Shown here: one piece after another, positions 1 to 5,737 of the stretch | Layout: each line of letters begins with the position of its first letter | How positions within the stretch are numbered: the stretch's first letter is position 1 | Assembly (NCBI GenBank): GCA_014860175.1 | Contig: JACZKF010000381.1 | Location: 1-6,360, forward strand | Direction of reading: 5' to 3' | DNA length: 6,360 nt | Source of the DNA: Desulfuromonadales bacterium | GTDB lineage: Bacteria; Desulfobacterota; Desulfuromonadia; Desulfuromonadales; JACZKF01 | The notes under the pieces: model-generated | What the model was told of the DNA's origin: nothing | Database searches by the model: none | Seen by the model: only the letters and a program-made list of their open reading frames with translations | Position numbers and translations under genes: made by a program

Positions 1-71
1 TTCTTGGGGCCGATGACAATCAGGGCCAGAGCCAGGATGAGCAGCAGCTCCGGCATGCCGATACCGAACAT
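1..71 (-). CDS. Twin-arginine translocase subunit, TatA/TatB family (5' end only)
   Basis: Only the first 23 codons lie in the window; the gene runs off the left edge. The visible peptide starts MFGIGMPELL, continues as an uninterrupted hydrophobic stretch (LILALALIVI, residues 11-20) and ends in G-P-K. This is the TatA/TatB signature: a short N-out transmembrane helix, a Glu at residue 8, and the Gly-Pro hinge leading into the amphipathic helix. By family knowledge the product sits in the inner membrane and helps export folded proteins with twin-arginine signal peptides. The FGIG...EL start is shared by TatB and by many TatA proteins outside enterobacteria, so I cannot say which it is without the C-terminal part. 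The start is supported by a GAGGT ribosome binding site (76-80) and a promoter further upstream. It is transcribed divergently from nadA. Confidence 0.85.
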   Translation of the reverse strand, partial: MFGIGMPELLLILALALIVIGPK

Positions 72-75
72 GGTG

Positions 76-80
76 ACCTC
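76..80 (-). promoter_or_regulatory. Ribosome binding site of the Tat gene
   Basis: Read on the minus strand the sequence is GAGGT, followed by four bases and then ATG at 71-69. It is a good match to the anti-Shine-Dalgarno complement and fixes the start of the TatA/TatB-like gene. Confidence 0.65.
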
Positions 81-98
81 GCGGTGAGAGAAGTCCAC

Positions 99-128
99 AG
101 CATAGCCGCAATACGGTTTACCTGTCAA
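99..128 (-). promoter_or_regulatory. Sigma-70-type promoter of the Tat gene
   Basis: On the minus strand a perfect -35 box TTGACA (plus-strand TGTCAA, 123-128) is followed by an 18-bp spacer and TATGCT as the -10 box (plus-strand AGCATA, 99-104). Transcription would start near 92-93 and give a leader of about 20 nt with the GAGGT ribosome binding site. The -35 match is exact; the -10 box matches at four of six positions. It was called by eye and has not been scored against the genome background. Confidence 0.55.
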
Positions 129-151
129 GCTTCAGGCCGGCTGTTAACCGT
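113..151. repeat. Inverted repeat between the divergent promoters (candidate operator)
   Basis: ACGGTTTA at 113-120 is mirrored by TTAACCGT at 144-151; the arms match at seven of eight positions and are separated by 23 bp. The left arm lies in the spacer of the Tat promoter, and the right arm abuts the -35 box of the nadA promoter. The arms are 31 bp apart, close to three helical turns, so a dimeric regulator touching both promoters is conceivable. Part of the symmetry comes simply from having two TTGACA boxes back to back. I recognise no known regulator motif here. Confidence 0.25.
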
Positions 152-180
152 TTGACATACTTAGGGTTTTGAACTAGTAT
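152..180 (+). promoter_or_regulatory. Sigma-70-type promoter of nadA
   Basis: A perfect -35 box TTGACA (152-157) is followed by exactly 17 bp and the -10 box TAGTAT (175-180, four of six positions, with the key T1, A2 and T6 kept). Transcription should begin near 186-188, giving a leader of about 24 nt that holds only the ribosome binding site. There is therefore no room for a riboswitch upstream of nadA. Because no clear terminator follows nadA, this promoter may also feed mfd and the genes after it. Confidence 0.7.
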
Positions 181-200
181 TGGGCTCATCCCGGAGACCG

Positions 201-207
201 GAAGGAA
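201..207 (+). promoter_or_regulatory. Ribosome binding site of nadA
   Basis: GAAGGAA lies three bases before the ATG at 211, so the AGGA core is about four to five bases from the start. It supports the chosen nadA start, which also gives the N-terminus expected for a short-form quinolinate synthase. Confidence 0.6.
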
Positions 208-210
208 CCA

Positions 211-1125
211 ATGGCGCAAGAATCCATCAAGCAGGAAATCCGCCGCCTGGCCAAGGAGCGCAACGCCCTCCTGCTGGCCCATAATTACCAGCGTGATGAA
301 ATCCAGGAAATCGCCGATCTTACCGGCGACTCCCTCGGTTTGTCGATCGAAGCCGCCGGCACCGACCGCCAGGTCATCGTCTTTTGCGGCGTGCACTTCA
401 TGGCTGAAAGCGCGGCCATTCTCGCCCCGGACAAGCTCGTCCTGCTGCCGCGCCCCGATGCCGGCTGCCCGATGGCCGACATGGTGACCCCCGACGGATT
501 GCGGCAGATGAAGGCCAGGCATCCCGGGGTGCCGGTGGTGACCTATGTCAACTCCAGTGCCGCCGTCAAGGCTGAAAGCGACATCTGCTGCACCAGCGCC
601 AATGCGGTGCGGGTGGTCAACTCGCTGCCGGCAGCGGAGGTGCTGCTGGTCCCCGACCGCAATCTCGGCAAGTATATCGCCGAGCGCACCGACAAGATCT
701 GCCATCTGTGGGACGGGTATTGTCCCACCCACGAGCGGCTGCCGGTGGCCGAGGTGCAGCGGGCGATGCAGGACCACCCGGACGCCCTGTTCATGGCGCA
801 TCCCGAATGCCCGCCGGAGATTCTCGCCCTGGCGCACCACATCTGCTCGACCAGCGGCATGTACGACTATGCCCAGAGCAGCCCGGCGCGCAAATTCATC
901 GTCGGCACCGAAGCCGGCATTCTCTGGCGCCTGCGGCGGGACAACCCGGAAAAAGAGTTCATACTCCCCTCCTCGCGCCTGATCTGCCCCAACATGAAGC
1001 TGACCTCCCTGGAAGACGTCCTGCACAGCCTGCAGACCATGAGCCCGCAGATCACCGTCCCGGCCGATGTGCGGGAACGGGCTCGAGCCACGCTGGAGCG
1101 GATGCTGGCGGTGCCCCGTGACTGA
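211..1125 (+). CDS. nadA: Quinolinate synthase NadA
   Basis: NadA condenses iminoaspartate (made by NadB or an aspartate dehydrogenase) with dihydroxyacetone phosphate to give quinolinate, the entry step of de novo NAD synthesis in the cytoplasm. The protein is 304 residues, the short form like that of Thermotoga and Pyrococcus rather than the roughly 350-residue E. coli form. Expected landmarks are present: LAHNYQ (22-27), GDSL (39-42), GCPMAD (85-90), YVNSS (112-116), CTSANAV (127-133), PDRNLG (148-153), YCPTH (170-174), HPEC (197-200), the S-T-S-G loop (213-216), GTE (232-234) and CPNMK (259-263). By comparison with the family, Cys86, Cys171 and Cys259 should hold the oxygen-sensitive [4Fe-4S] cluster. 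The E. coli-type CxxCxxC motif near the C-terminus is absent, as is usual for short forms. No nadB or nadC is in the window. The start is supported by a promoter and ribosome binding site. It is followed by mfd on the same strand. Confidence 0.96.
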   Translation: MAQESIKQEIRRLAKERNALLLAHNYQRDEIQEIADLTGDSLGLSIEAAGTDRQVIVFCGVHFMAESAAILAPDKLVLLPRPDAGCPMADMVTPDGLRQMKARHPGVPVVTYVNSSAAVKAESDICCTSANAVRVVNSLPAAEVLLVPDRNLGKYIAERTDKICHLWDGYCPTHERLPVAEVQRAMQDHPDALFMAHPECPPEILALAHHICSTSGMYDYAQSSPARKFIVGTEAGILWRLRRDNPEKEFILPSSRLICPNMKLTSLEDVLHSLQTMSPQITVPADVRERARATLERMLAVPRD

Positions 1126-1146
1126 AGCGTTTCGCCGCTGGCGCCG

Positions 1147-1177
1147 ACCGTGCCGGTAACCCCGAAACCGCCCCGGT
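1147..1177 (+). repeat. Two tiny tandem hairpins upstream of mfd
   Basis: ACCG-TGC-CGGT (1147-1157) and ACCG-CCC-CGGT (1167-1177) are two copies of the same 4-bp stem with 3-base loops, exactly 20 bp apart, in the gap between nadA and mfd. There is no T-tract, so they do not look like an intrinsic terminator. Such short GC stems can arise by chance in DNA this GC-rich. The rest of the gap (1126-1202) shows no promoter or Shine-Dalgarno sequence that I can defend. Confidence 0.3.
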
Positions 1178-1202
1178 CAAGCCGGTGCCGTCCCCCTCGC
1201 CA

Positions 1203-4200
1203 ATGATATCAGAGCTCCCCATCGACTCCCCGGATATCGCCCACGCCACCCTGCATTCGCTCATCAGCGGGGTGGCTGGCGCTGCCCACTGCGAAGTGCT
1301 GGGGCTAACCGGTTCGGCCGGCGCCCACCTGCTGGCCGGACTGTTGGCCAAGCGCCAGGAGCTGTTGCTGGTCCTGGCGACCGACAACCGACAGGCAGAG
1401 CAGTTTGCCGCCGACCTCGCCTTCTATCACGGGCGACCGGGCGAAATTCGTCTCTTTCCCCAATGGGAAATCCGCCCCTATGATCCACTGACGCCCCATC
1501 CCGAGGTGGAGGCGACCCGTCTGGCCACCTTGGCCGCCCTGCACCAGGGGGAGGTGCGGGCGGTGGTGGTGACCGTCCGGGCACTGCTGCAGCGGCTGAT
1601 TCCCCGCCAGGTGCTGGCCGGTCTCTGCTCGCGCCTGGTGGTCGAGGAGGAGTACCCCCGAGCGGAGCTGGTGAGCCGCCTGCAGGCCCTCGGCTACCAG
1701 GCGGTGCCGCTGGTGGAGGACCGTGGCACCTTCTCGGTGCGCGGTGACCTGCTCGACCTGTTCCCGCCGACCGGGGAGCGGCCGGTCCGGCTGGAGTTCT
1801 TTGGTGACTGGATCGAACGGATGCGCCCCTTCGATCCGGCCACTCAGCGCACCGCCGTCGAAGAGATAGCCGAACTCCCCCTGTTGCCGGCCCGGGAGAT
1901 GATTTTGGCCGGCGAGCATCTCGAGACTTTCACCCGCAACCTGAAGGAGCGCTGCGACGCCTTGGGGATCTCCCGGACCCAGCGCGAAGCGGTCATCGAG
2001 GAGGCCCGCGAGGGGCTGCTCGCCCCTGGCCGCGCTTTTTTGCTCCCTCTCAACTACGGGGGACTCGATACCTTTTTCACCTACGCCCAGCAGGGGACCT
2101 GGGTCGTCCTCGACCCGCCGGCCATCGAGCAGGAGGTCGACCGGTTCGCCGCCGAGGTTCGAGAGGGGGCGGCGCGGGCGGCTGACAAGGGGGAGCCGTA
2201 CGTGGCCGCCGGCGACCTTTTCTTGCCGCCGGCGGAAATGGAAGGCGAACTGCGCCGCTACCGGCGTCTCGACCTCGCCCCTCTGCAGGTCTACCGCATC
2301 GATTCGCAACGACCGGTCTTCCGCTTCCGGGTCGAAGGCAACGCCGATCTGCGAGCGAACATCCAGTCCGCGGATGGTGGCATGGCCCAGCTGGCTGATC
2401 GGCTGAAAGATTGGCAGCGCGACGGGTGGCGGGTGATTCTGGCGTGCCATCAGCGCGGGCAGGCCGAACGCCTCCTCGATCTGCTGGCCCCCTACCCTCT
2501 CGCCCCCGGCTTCGACCCGCAAGGATCGCCGCAGGCGGTCCGGCCCGGCGAGATCCGGCTGCTGCTGGGCGAGCTCGGCAGCGGTTTTCGCCTCCCCGAC
2601 GAGCGCTTGGCGGTGGTCACCGAAGAAGAGATCTTCGGCCGCCGGGTGCGGCGCCGGGGGGCGGCCGAGGCGCGGGCGCGAGCCCTGCTCTCCTCCCTGG
2701 CCGAGCTCAAGGAAGGGGATTACGTGGTCCATACCGATCACGGCATCGGCCTTTACCGGGGGTTGGTCCATCTGCAGACCGGCGGAGTGGAGGGGGACTA
2801 CCTGCTGCTCGAATATGCCGGTGAGGACCGCCTCTACCTCCCGGTCGAGCGTATCGAGAAAGTGCAGAAGTATGTCGGCGGCGAAGGGTATCAGCCGCGC
2901 CTCGATAAAATGGGGGGCTCCGGCTGGGAGAAAGCCAAGGTGCGGGCCCGGGCGGCGGTGGAAGAGCTGGCCCGGGAGCTGCTCAAGATCTACGCCCGGC
3001 GGCAGATGGCCCAAGGTTTTCGCTACTCCCCTCCGGACCGGCTGTTTCGGGAATTCGAGGCCGCCTTCCCTTATGAGGAGACCGCCGATCAGCTGACCGC
3101 CATCGAAGAGGTGCTCACCGACATGGGGTCCGAGCAGCCGATGGATCGCCTGATCTGCGGCGACGTCGGCTATGGCAAGACCGAGGTGGCAATCCGTGCC
3201 GCCTTCAAGGCCGCCCTCGATGGACGGCAGGTGGCGGTGCTGGTGCCGACCACCGTCCTCGCCCGGCAGCATTGGGAAACGTTTCGTCAGCGCTTCGCCA
3301 ACTACCCGGTGGTGGTGGAGATGGTCTCGCGCTTTCGCAGCGCCGCCGAGCAGAAAGAGATCCTGACCCGGGCGGCGGCGGGGAAAATCGATATTCTCAT
3401 CGGCACCCACCGGCTGTTGCAGCGCGACGTCAAATTCCGCGATCTCGGCCTGGTGATCATTGATGAAGAGCAGCGCTTCGGCGTCGCCCATAAGGAAAAA
3501 CTCAAGAAGCTGCGCGCCGAGGTCGACCTGTTGACCCTCACCGCCACCCCGATCCCTCGCACCTTGCATATGGGGCTGATGGGGCTGCGCAGCCTGTCGG
3601 TGATCGACACCCCCCCAGTCGACCGCCTGGCCATCCGCACCTATGTCACCCGCTTCGACGACGATCTGATCGCCGAGGCGATCCGGCGCGAGCTGCGCCG
3701 AGGGGGGCAGGTTTTTTTCGTCCACAATCGGGTGCAGTCGATCGATGCCATGGCCGACCACGTGCGCCGGCTGGTGCCGGAGGCGAAGGTCGCCGTCGGC
3801 CACGGGCAGATGGGGGAGAAGGCGCTGGAGGGGGTCATGCTCGAATTCATGGAAGCCACCACCAACGTCCTGGTCTGCTCCACCATCATCGAGAACGGCC
3901 TCGACATCCCCCGGGCCAACACCATCATCGTCAACCGCGCCGACTGCTTCGGCCTCTCCCAGCTCTACCAGCTGCGCGGGCGGGTCGGTCGCTCCGACCG
4001 GCGGGCCTACGCCTATCTGCTGATCCCTGGCGAGGGGAGCCTGACCCGGGAAGCGCGCCAACGGCTGCGGGTGCTGCAGGAGTTGACGGAGCTGGGGGCC
4101 GGTTTCCGGATTGCCAGCCACGATCTGGAACTGCGCGGCGCCGGCGACCTGCTCGGAGGGAATCAGTCGGGGCAGATTGCCGCCATCGGCTTCGAGATGT

Positions 4201-4694
4201 ATGCCGAATTGCTGGAAGAGACGGTGCGGGAACTGCAGGGGCTGGGGCGGGAAGAGAAGATCGATCCGGAGATCCGCCTCGGTCTCTCCGCTTTCTTGCC
4301 GGAAAAATATGTTCCCGACCCCAACCAGCGGCTGGTGCTGTACAAACGGCTGGCGGCGGCCGAGGAAGAGGCGAGTGTCTACCTTTTGGCCGATGAGTTG
4401 CGCGATCGCTACGGCGAGCTGCCGGAGGCGGCGCAAACGCTGCTCGAAACCATGAAGCTGCGGGTACTGATGAAGCGGCTGAAGGTGGAGGCGGCCGATT
4501 ACGACGGCCGCCAACTGGTCTTCAGCTTCCATGCCGACACCCCGGCCCCGCCGGAGAAGATCCTCGCCCGGCTGCAGGATCCGGAAAAACGCCATGCCTT
4601 CTCTCCCGATTACCGGCTGTCGATAAAGCTGGGGCGCGTGCCGGCCGAAATGGTCCTGGAGAACGCTAGAAAAGAATTGCACACCCTTCTTTAG
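1203..4694 (+). CDS. mfd: Transcription-repair coupling factor Mfd
   Basis: Mfd is a cytoplasmic ATP-driven DNA translocase that pushes stalled RNA polymerase off damaged template and recruits UvrA. From the ATG the protein has 1163 residues, close to E. coli Mfd (1148). In order: a UvrB-like N-terminal module with a degenerate Walker A (GLTGSAGAH, 34-42) and the conserved GTFSVRG...LF segment (175-187); the CarD-like RNA polymerase interaction domain (GDYVVHTDHGIG from 505, LYLPVERI from 544); the RecG-like motor with Q-motif region FPYEET (622-627), Walker A GDVGYGKT (653-660), DEEQ (754-757), TATPIPR (780-786), STIIENGLD (893-901) and QLRGRVGRS (923-931); the translocation segment with GAGF (965-968) and RGAGDLLG (978-985); and the C-terminal autoinhibitory TRCF domain from about 1027. 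All catalytic motifs look intact. The start is uncertain: an in-frame GTG at 1185 would add six residues (MPSPSP), and neither start has a visible Shine-Dalgarno sequence. I prefer the ATG. The gene ends with TAG. Confidence 0.97.
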   Translation: MISELPIDSPDIAHATLHSLISGVAGAAHCEVLGLTGSAGAHLLAGLLAKRQELLLVLATDNRQAEQFAADLAFYHGRPGEIRLFPQWEIRPYDPLTPHPEVEATRLATLAALHQGEVRAVVVTVRALLQRLIPRQVLAGLCSRLVVEEEYPRAELVSRLQALGYQAVPLVEDRGTFSVRGDLLDLFPPTGERPVRLEFFGDWIERMRPFDPATQRTAVEEIAELPLLPAREMILAGEHLETFTRNLKERCDALGISRTQREAVIEEAREGLLAPGRAFLLPLNYGGLDTFFTYAQQGTWVVLDPPAIEQEVDRFAAEVREGAARAADKGEPYVAAGDLFLPPAEMEGELRRYRRLDLAPLQVYRIDSQRPVFRFRVEGNADLRANIQSADGGMAQLADRLKDWQRDGWRVILACHQRGQAERLLDLLAPYPLAPGFDPQGSPQAVRPGEIRLLLGELGSGFRLPDERLAVVTEEEIFGRRVRRRGAAEARARALLSSLAELKEGDYVVHTDHGIGLYRGLVHLQTGGVEGDYLLLEYAGEDRLYLPVERIEKVQKYVGGEGYQPRLDKMGGSGWEKAKVRARAAVEELARELLKIYARRQMAQGFRYSPPDRLFREFEAAFPYEETADQLTAIEEVLTDMGSEQPMDRLICGDVGYGKTEVAIRAAFKAALDGRQVAVLVPTTVLARQHWETFRQRFANYPVVVEMVSRFRSAAEQKEILTRAAAGKIDILIGTHRLLQRDVKFRDLGLVIIDEEQRFGVAHKEKLKKLRAEVDLLTLTATPIPRTLHMGLMGLRSLSVIDTPPVDRLAIRTYVTRFDDDLIAEAIRRELRRGGQVFFVHNRVQSIDAMADHVRRLVPEAKVAVGHGQMGEKALEGVMLEFMEATTNVLVCSTIIENGLDIPRANTIIVNRADCFGLSQLYQLRGRVGRSDRRAYAYLLIPGEGSLTREARQRLRVLQELTELGAGFRIASHDLELRGAGDLLGGNQSGQIAAIGFEMYAELLEETVRELQGLGREEKIDPEIRLGLSAFLPEKYVPDPNQRLVLYKRLAAAEEEASVYLLADELRDRYGELPEAAQTLLETMKLRVLMKRLKVEAADYDGRQLVFSFHADTPAPPEKILARLQDPEKRHAFSPDYRLSIKLGRVPAEMVLENARKELHTLL

Positions 4695-4738
4695 CTATGT
4701 TACCGTAGACGGTCTTACGCCCCCCAACCGTGCGATTT

Positions 4739-4754
4739 CCGGCCGTATGGCCGG
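4739..4754 (+). other. Perfect GC-rich hairpin in the leader of the lipoprotein gene
   Basis: CCGGCC-GTAT-GGCCGG is a perfect 6-bp all-GC stem with a 4-base loop, lying 25 bp before the lipoprotein start codon at 4780 and just before the AAGGA at 4761-4765. What follows is TTCTAC, not a T-run, so it does not look like a standard intrinsic terminator. The loop and stem contain the alternative ATG at 4747, which argues against initiation there. A smaller stem, ACCG-TAGA-CGGT, lies upstream at 4702-4713. Possible roles are mRNA stabilisation or tuning of translation; chance is also possible. Confidence 0.4.
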
Positions 4755-4779
4755 TTCTACAAGGAACTCCAAACACACC

Positions 4780-5706
4780 ATGCGCCGTCGCACAACTGTT
4801 GCCTGCACCCTCGCCCTTTTGCTCTTCACTTCCCTGGCCGCCTGCAAGGAGAAGCGCGAAGCCTCCCCCGTCCTGCTGCGGGTCGACGGACGGACGGTGA
4901 CTCTGAGCGAGTTCCGTCAGGAGTTCGCCAAGACCCTCCCGCCGGAGCAGAAACTGTCGAACGAGGAGAAAGGGGAGCTGGAACGCTCTTACCTGGTGCA
5001 GTTGATCGACCGCGAACTGGCCCTGGTGGAGGCGCTCCGGCGGGGGCTTGAGGTGACCCCGGGCGAGATCGAGGCCGCCGTGGCGGAGCATCGCCGAGAC
5101 TATCCGGACGACGCTTTCGAGCAGATGCTGCGCGAGCGCGGGATCACCCTGGAGCAGTGGCGCCAGGATCTGGAAAAGAGCCTGCTGATGGAAAAGGCCG
5201 TGCGGCAGGCGGTGTACGAGGAGATCGTCATCACCCCGGAGGAAATCCGCGACTATTACGAGCGGCACCGCGGCGATTTCGACCGCCCGGCCCAGGTGCG
5301 GGCTCGACAGATTGTCGTCGGTACTCTGGAAGACGGGGAGAGGATCCTTGCCCAACTGCGCCAGGGGGAAGCGTTCGAGGCCATGGCCCGCAGCTTCTCC
5401 CTCTCTCCCGACAGTGAGGAAGGGGGAGATCTGGGGTTTTTCGCCCGCGGCGAAATGCCGCCGGAGTTCGAGAAGGTGGTTTTTTCCATCCCGGTGGGGA
5501 AAATAAGCGACCTGGTGAAGAGTGAGTACGGCTATCACCTCTTCCGGGTAGAGGAGCGGCGGGAGTCGATCCGGCTGAATCTTGAGCAGGTACGCGAGGA
5601 GATCCGGGGCCGGCTTCAGGCCGAAAAGGAAGAGCTGAACTACCAGGAGTGGCTGCGCACCCTGCGCAGCAAAGCCGTTATCGAAATCGACTGGTCTTTA
5701 CTGTGA
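4780..5706 (+). CDS. PpiC-type (parvulin) peptidyl-prolyl isomerase lipoprotein
   Basis: A 308-residue envelope folding factor of the PrsA/SurA type. The N-terminus has a basic n-region (MRRR), a hydrophobic core and a lipobox L-A-A-C with Cys22 as the lipidation site. Lys at +2 is compatible with outer-membrane sorting under the E. coli rule. Residues about 28-165 form a helical SurA-like chaperone domain. The parvulin domain spans about 170-260, with FEAMARSFS, GGDLGFF (215-221), the P-P-E-F segment and YGYHLFRV (250-257). The usual His of the first strand (R-A-x-H-I-L-V type) is Gln177 here, while the later His253 is kept. A helical tail follows. An ATG at 4747 would add 11 residues; I reject it because 4780 gives a textbook lipoprotein signal and 4747 lies inside a hairpin without a Shine-Dalgarno sequence. 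AAGGA at 4761-4765 is rather far (14 bases) from 4780. It is probably co-transcribed with the SurA-like gene 31 bp downstream. Substrates cannot be inferred. Confidence 0.9.
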   Translation: MRRRTTVACTLALLLFTSLAACKEKREASPVLLRVDGRTVTLSEFRQEFAKTLPPEQKLSNEEKGELERSYLVQLIDRELALVEALRRGLEVTPGEIEAAVAEHRRDYPDDAFEQMLRERGITLEQWRQDLEKSLLMEKAVRQAVYEEIVITPEEIRDYYERHRGDFDRPAQVRARQIVVGTLEDGERILAQLRQGEAFEAMARSFSLSPDSEEGGDLGFFARGEMPPEFEKVVFSIPVGKISDLVKSEYGYHLFRVEERRESIRLNLEQVREEIRGRLQAEKEELNYQEWLRTLRSKAVIEIDWSLL

Positions 5707-5737
5707 GTAACGGGCCGGCCTTGTTTGCGGGAAACTG

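Noticed and set aside
118..1026. A 302-codon minus-strand reading frame covering nadA and its promoter.
   Set aside because: It is in exact codon register opposite a clear NadA, has no ribosome binding site or recognisable domain, and follows from lack of TTA/CTA/TCA codons in nadA.
3602..3720. Homopolymer runs in the mfd motor region (C7 at 3610-3616, G6 at 3702-3707, T7 at 3712-3718), suggesting a frameshift or programmed slippage site.
   Set aside because: The reading frame is intact through all the runs and the translated motifs on both sides match Mfd. Such runs are expected by chance in a 3.5-kb GC-rich gene.
34..4682. A mobile or accessory island, CRISPR array, toxin-antitoxin pair or phage defence genes.
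   Set aside because: Every long plus-strand frame belongs to a recognised housekeeping family, no direct repeats or insertion ends are visible, and no stretch over 140 bases lacks a gene.
4677..4706. A possible promoter for the lipoprotein gene (TTGCAC at 4677-4682, TATGTT at 4696-4701).
   Set aside because: The spacer between these boxes is only 13 bp. At a proper 16-18 bp spacing each box lacks a good partner. A sigma-54 reading also fails because no GG sits at the required distance before the TTGC.
4666..5538. A 290-codon minus-strand frame opposite the lipoprotein gene, and a similar one at 5678-6298 opposite the SurA-like gene.
   Set aside because: Both are mirror frames in codon register with convincing plus-strand genes; their composition is rich in His, Gln, Leu and Gly, with no motif.
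5713..5720. An 8-bp palindrome GGCCGGCC between the lipoprotein and SurA-like genes.
   Set aside because: Short GC palindromes are common at this base composition. It has no loop or T-tract and therefore no terminator character.
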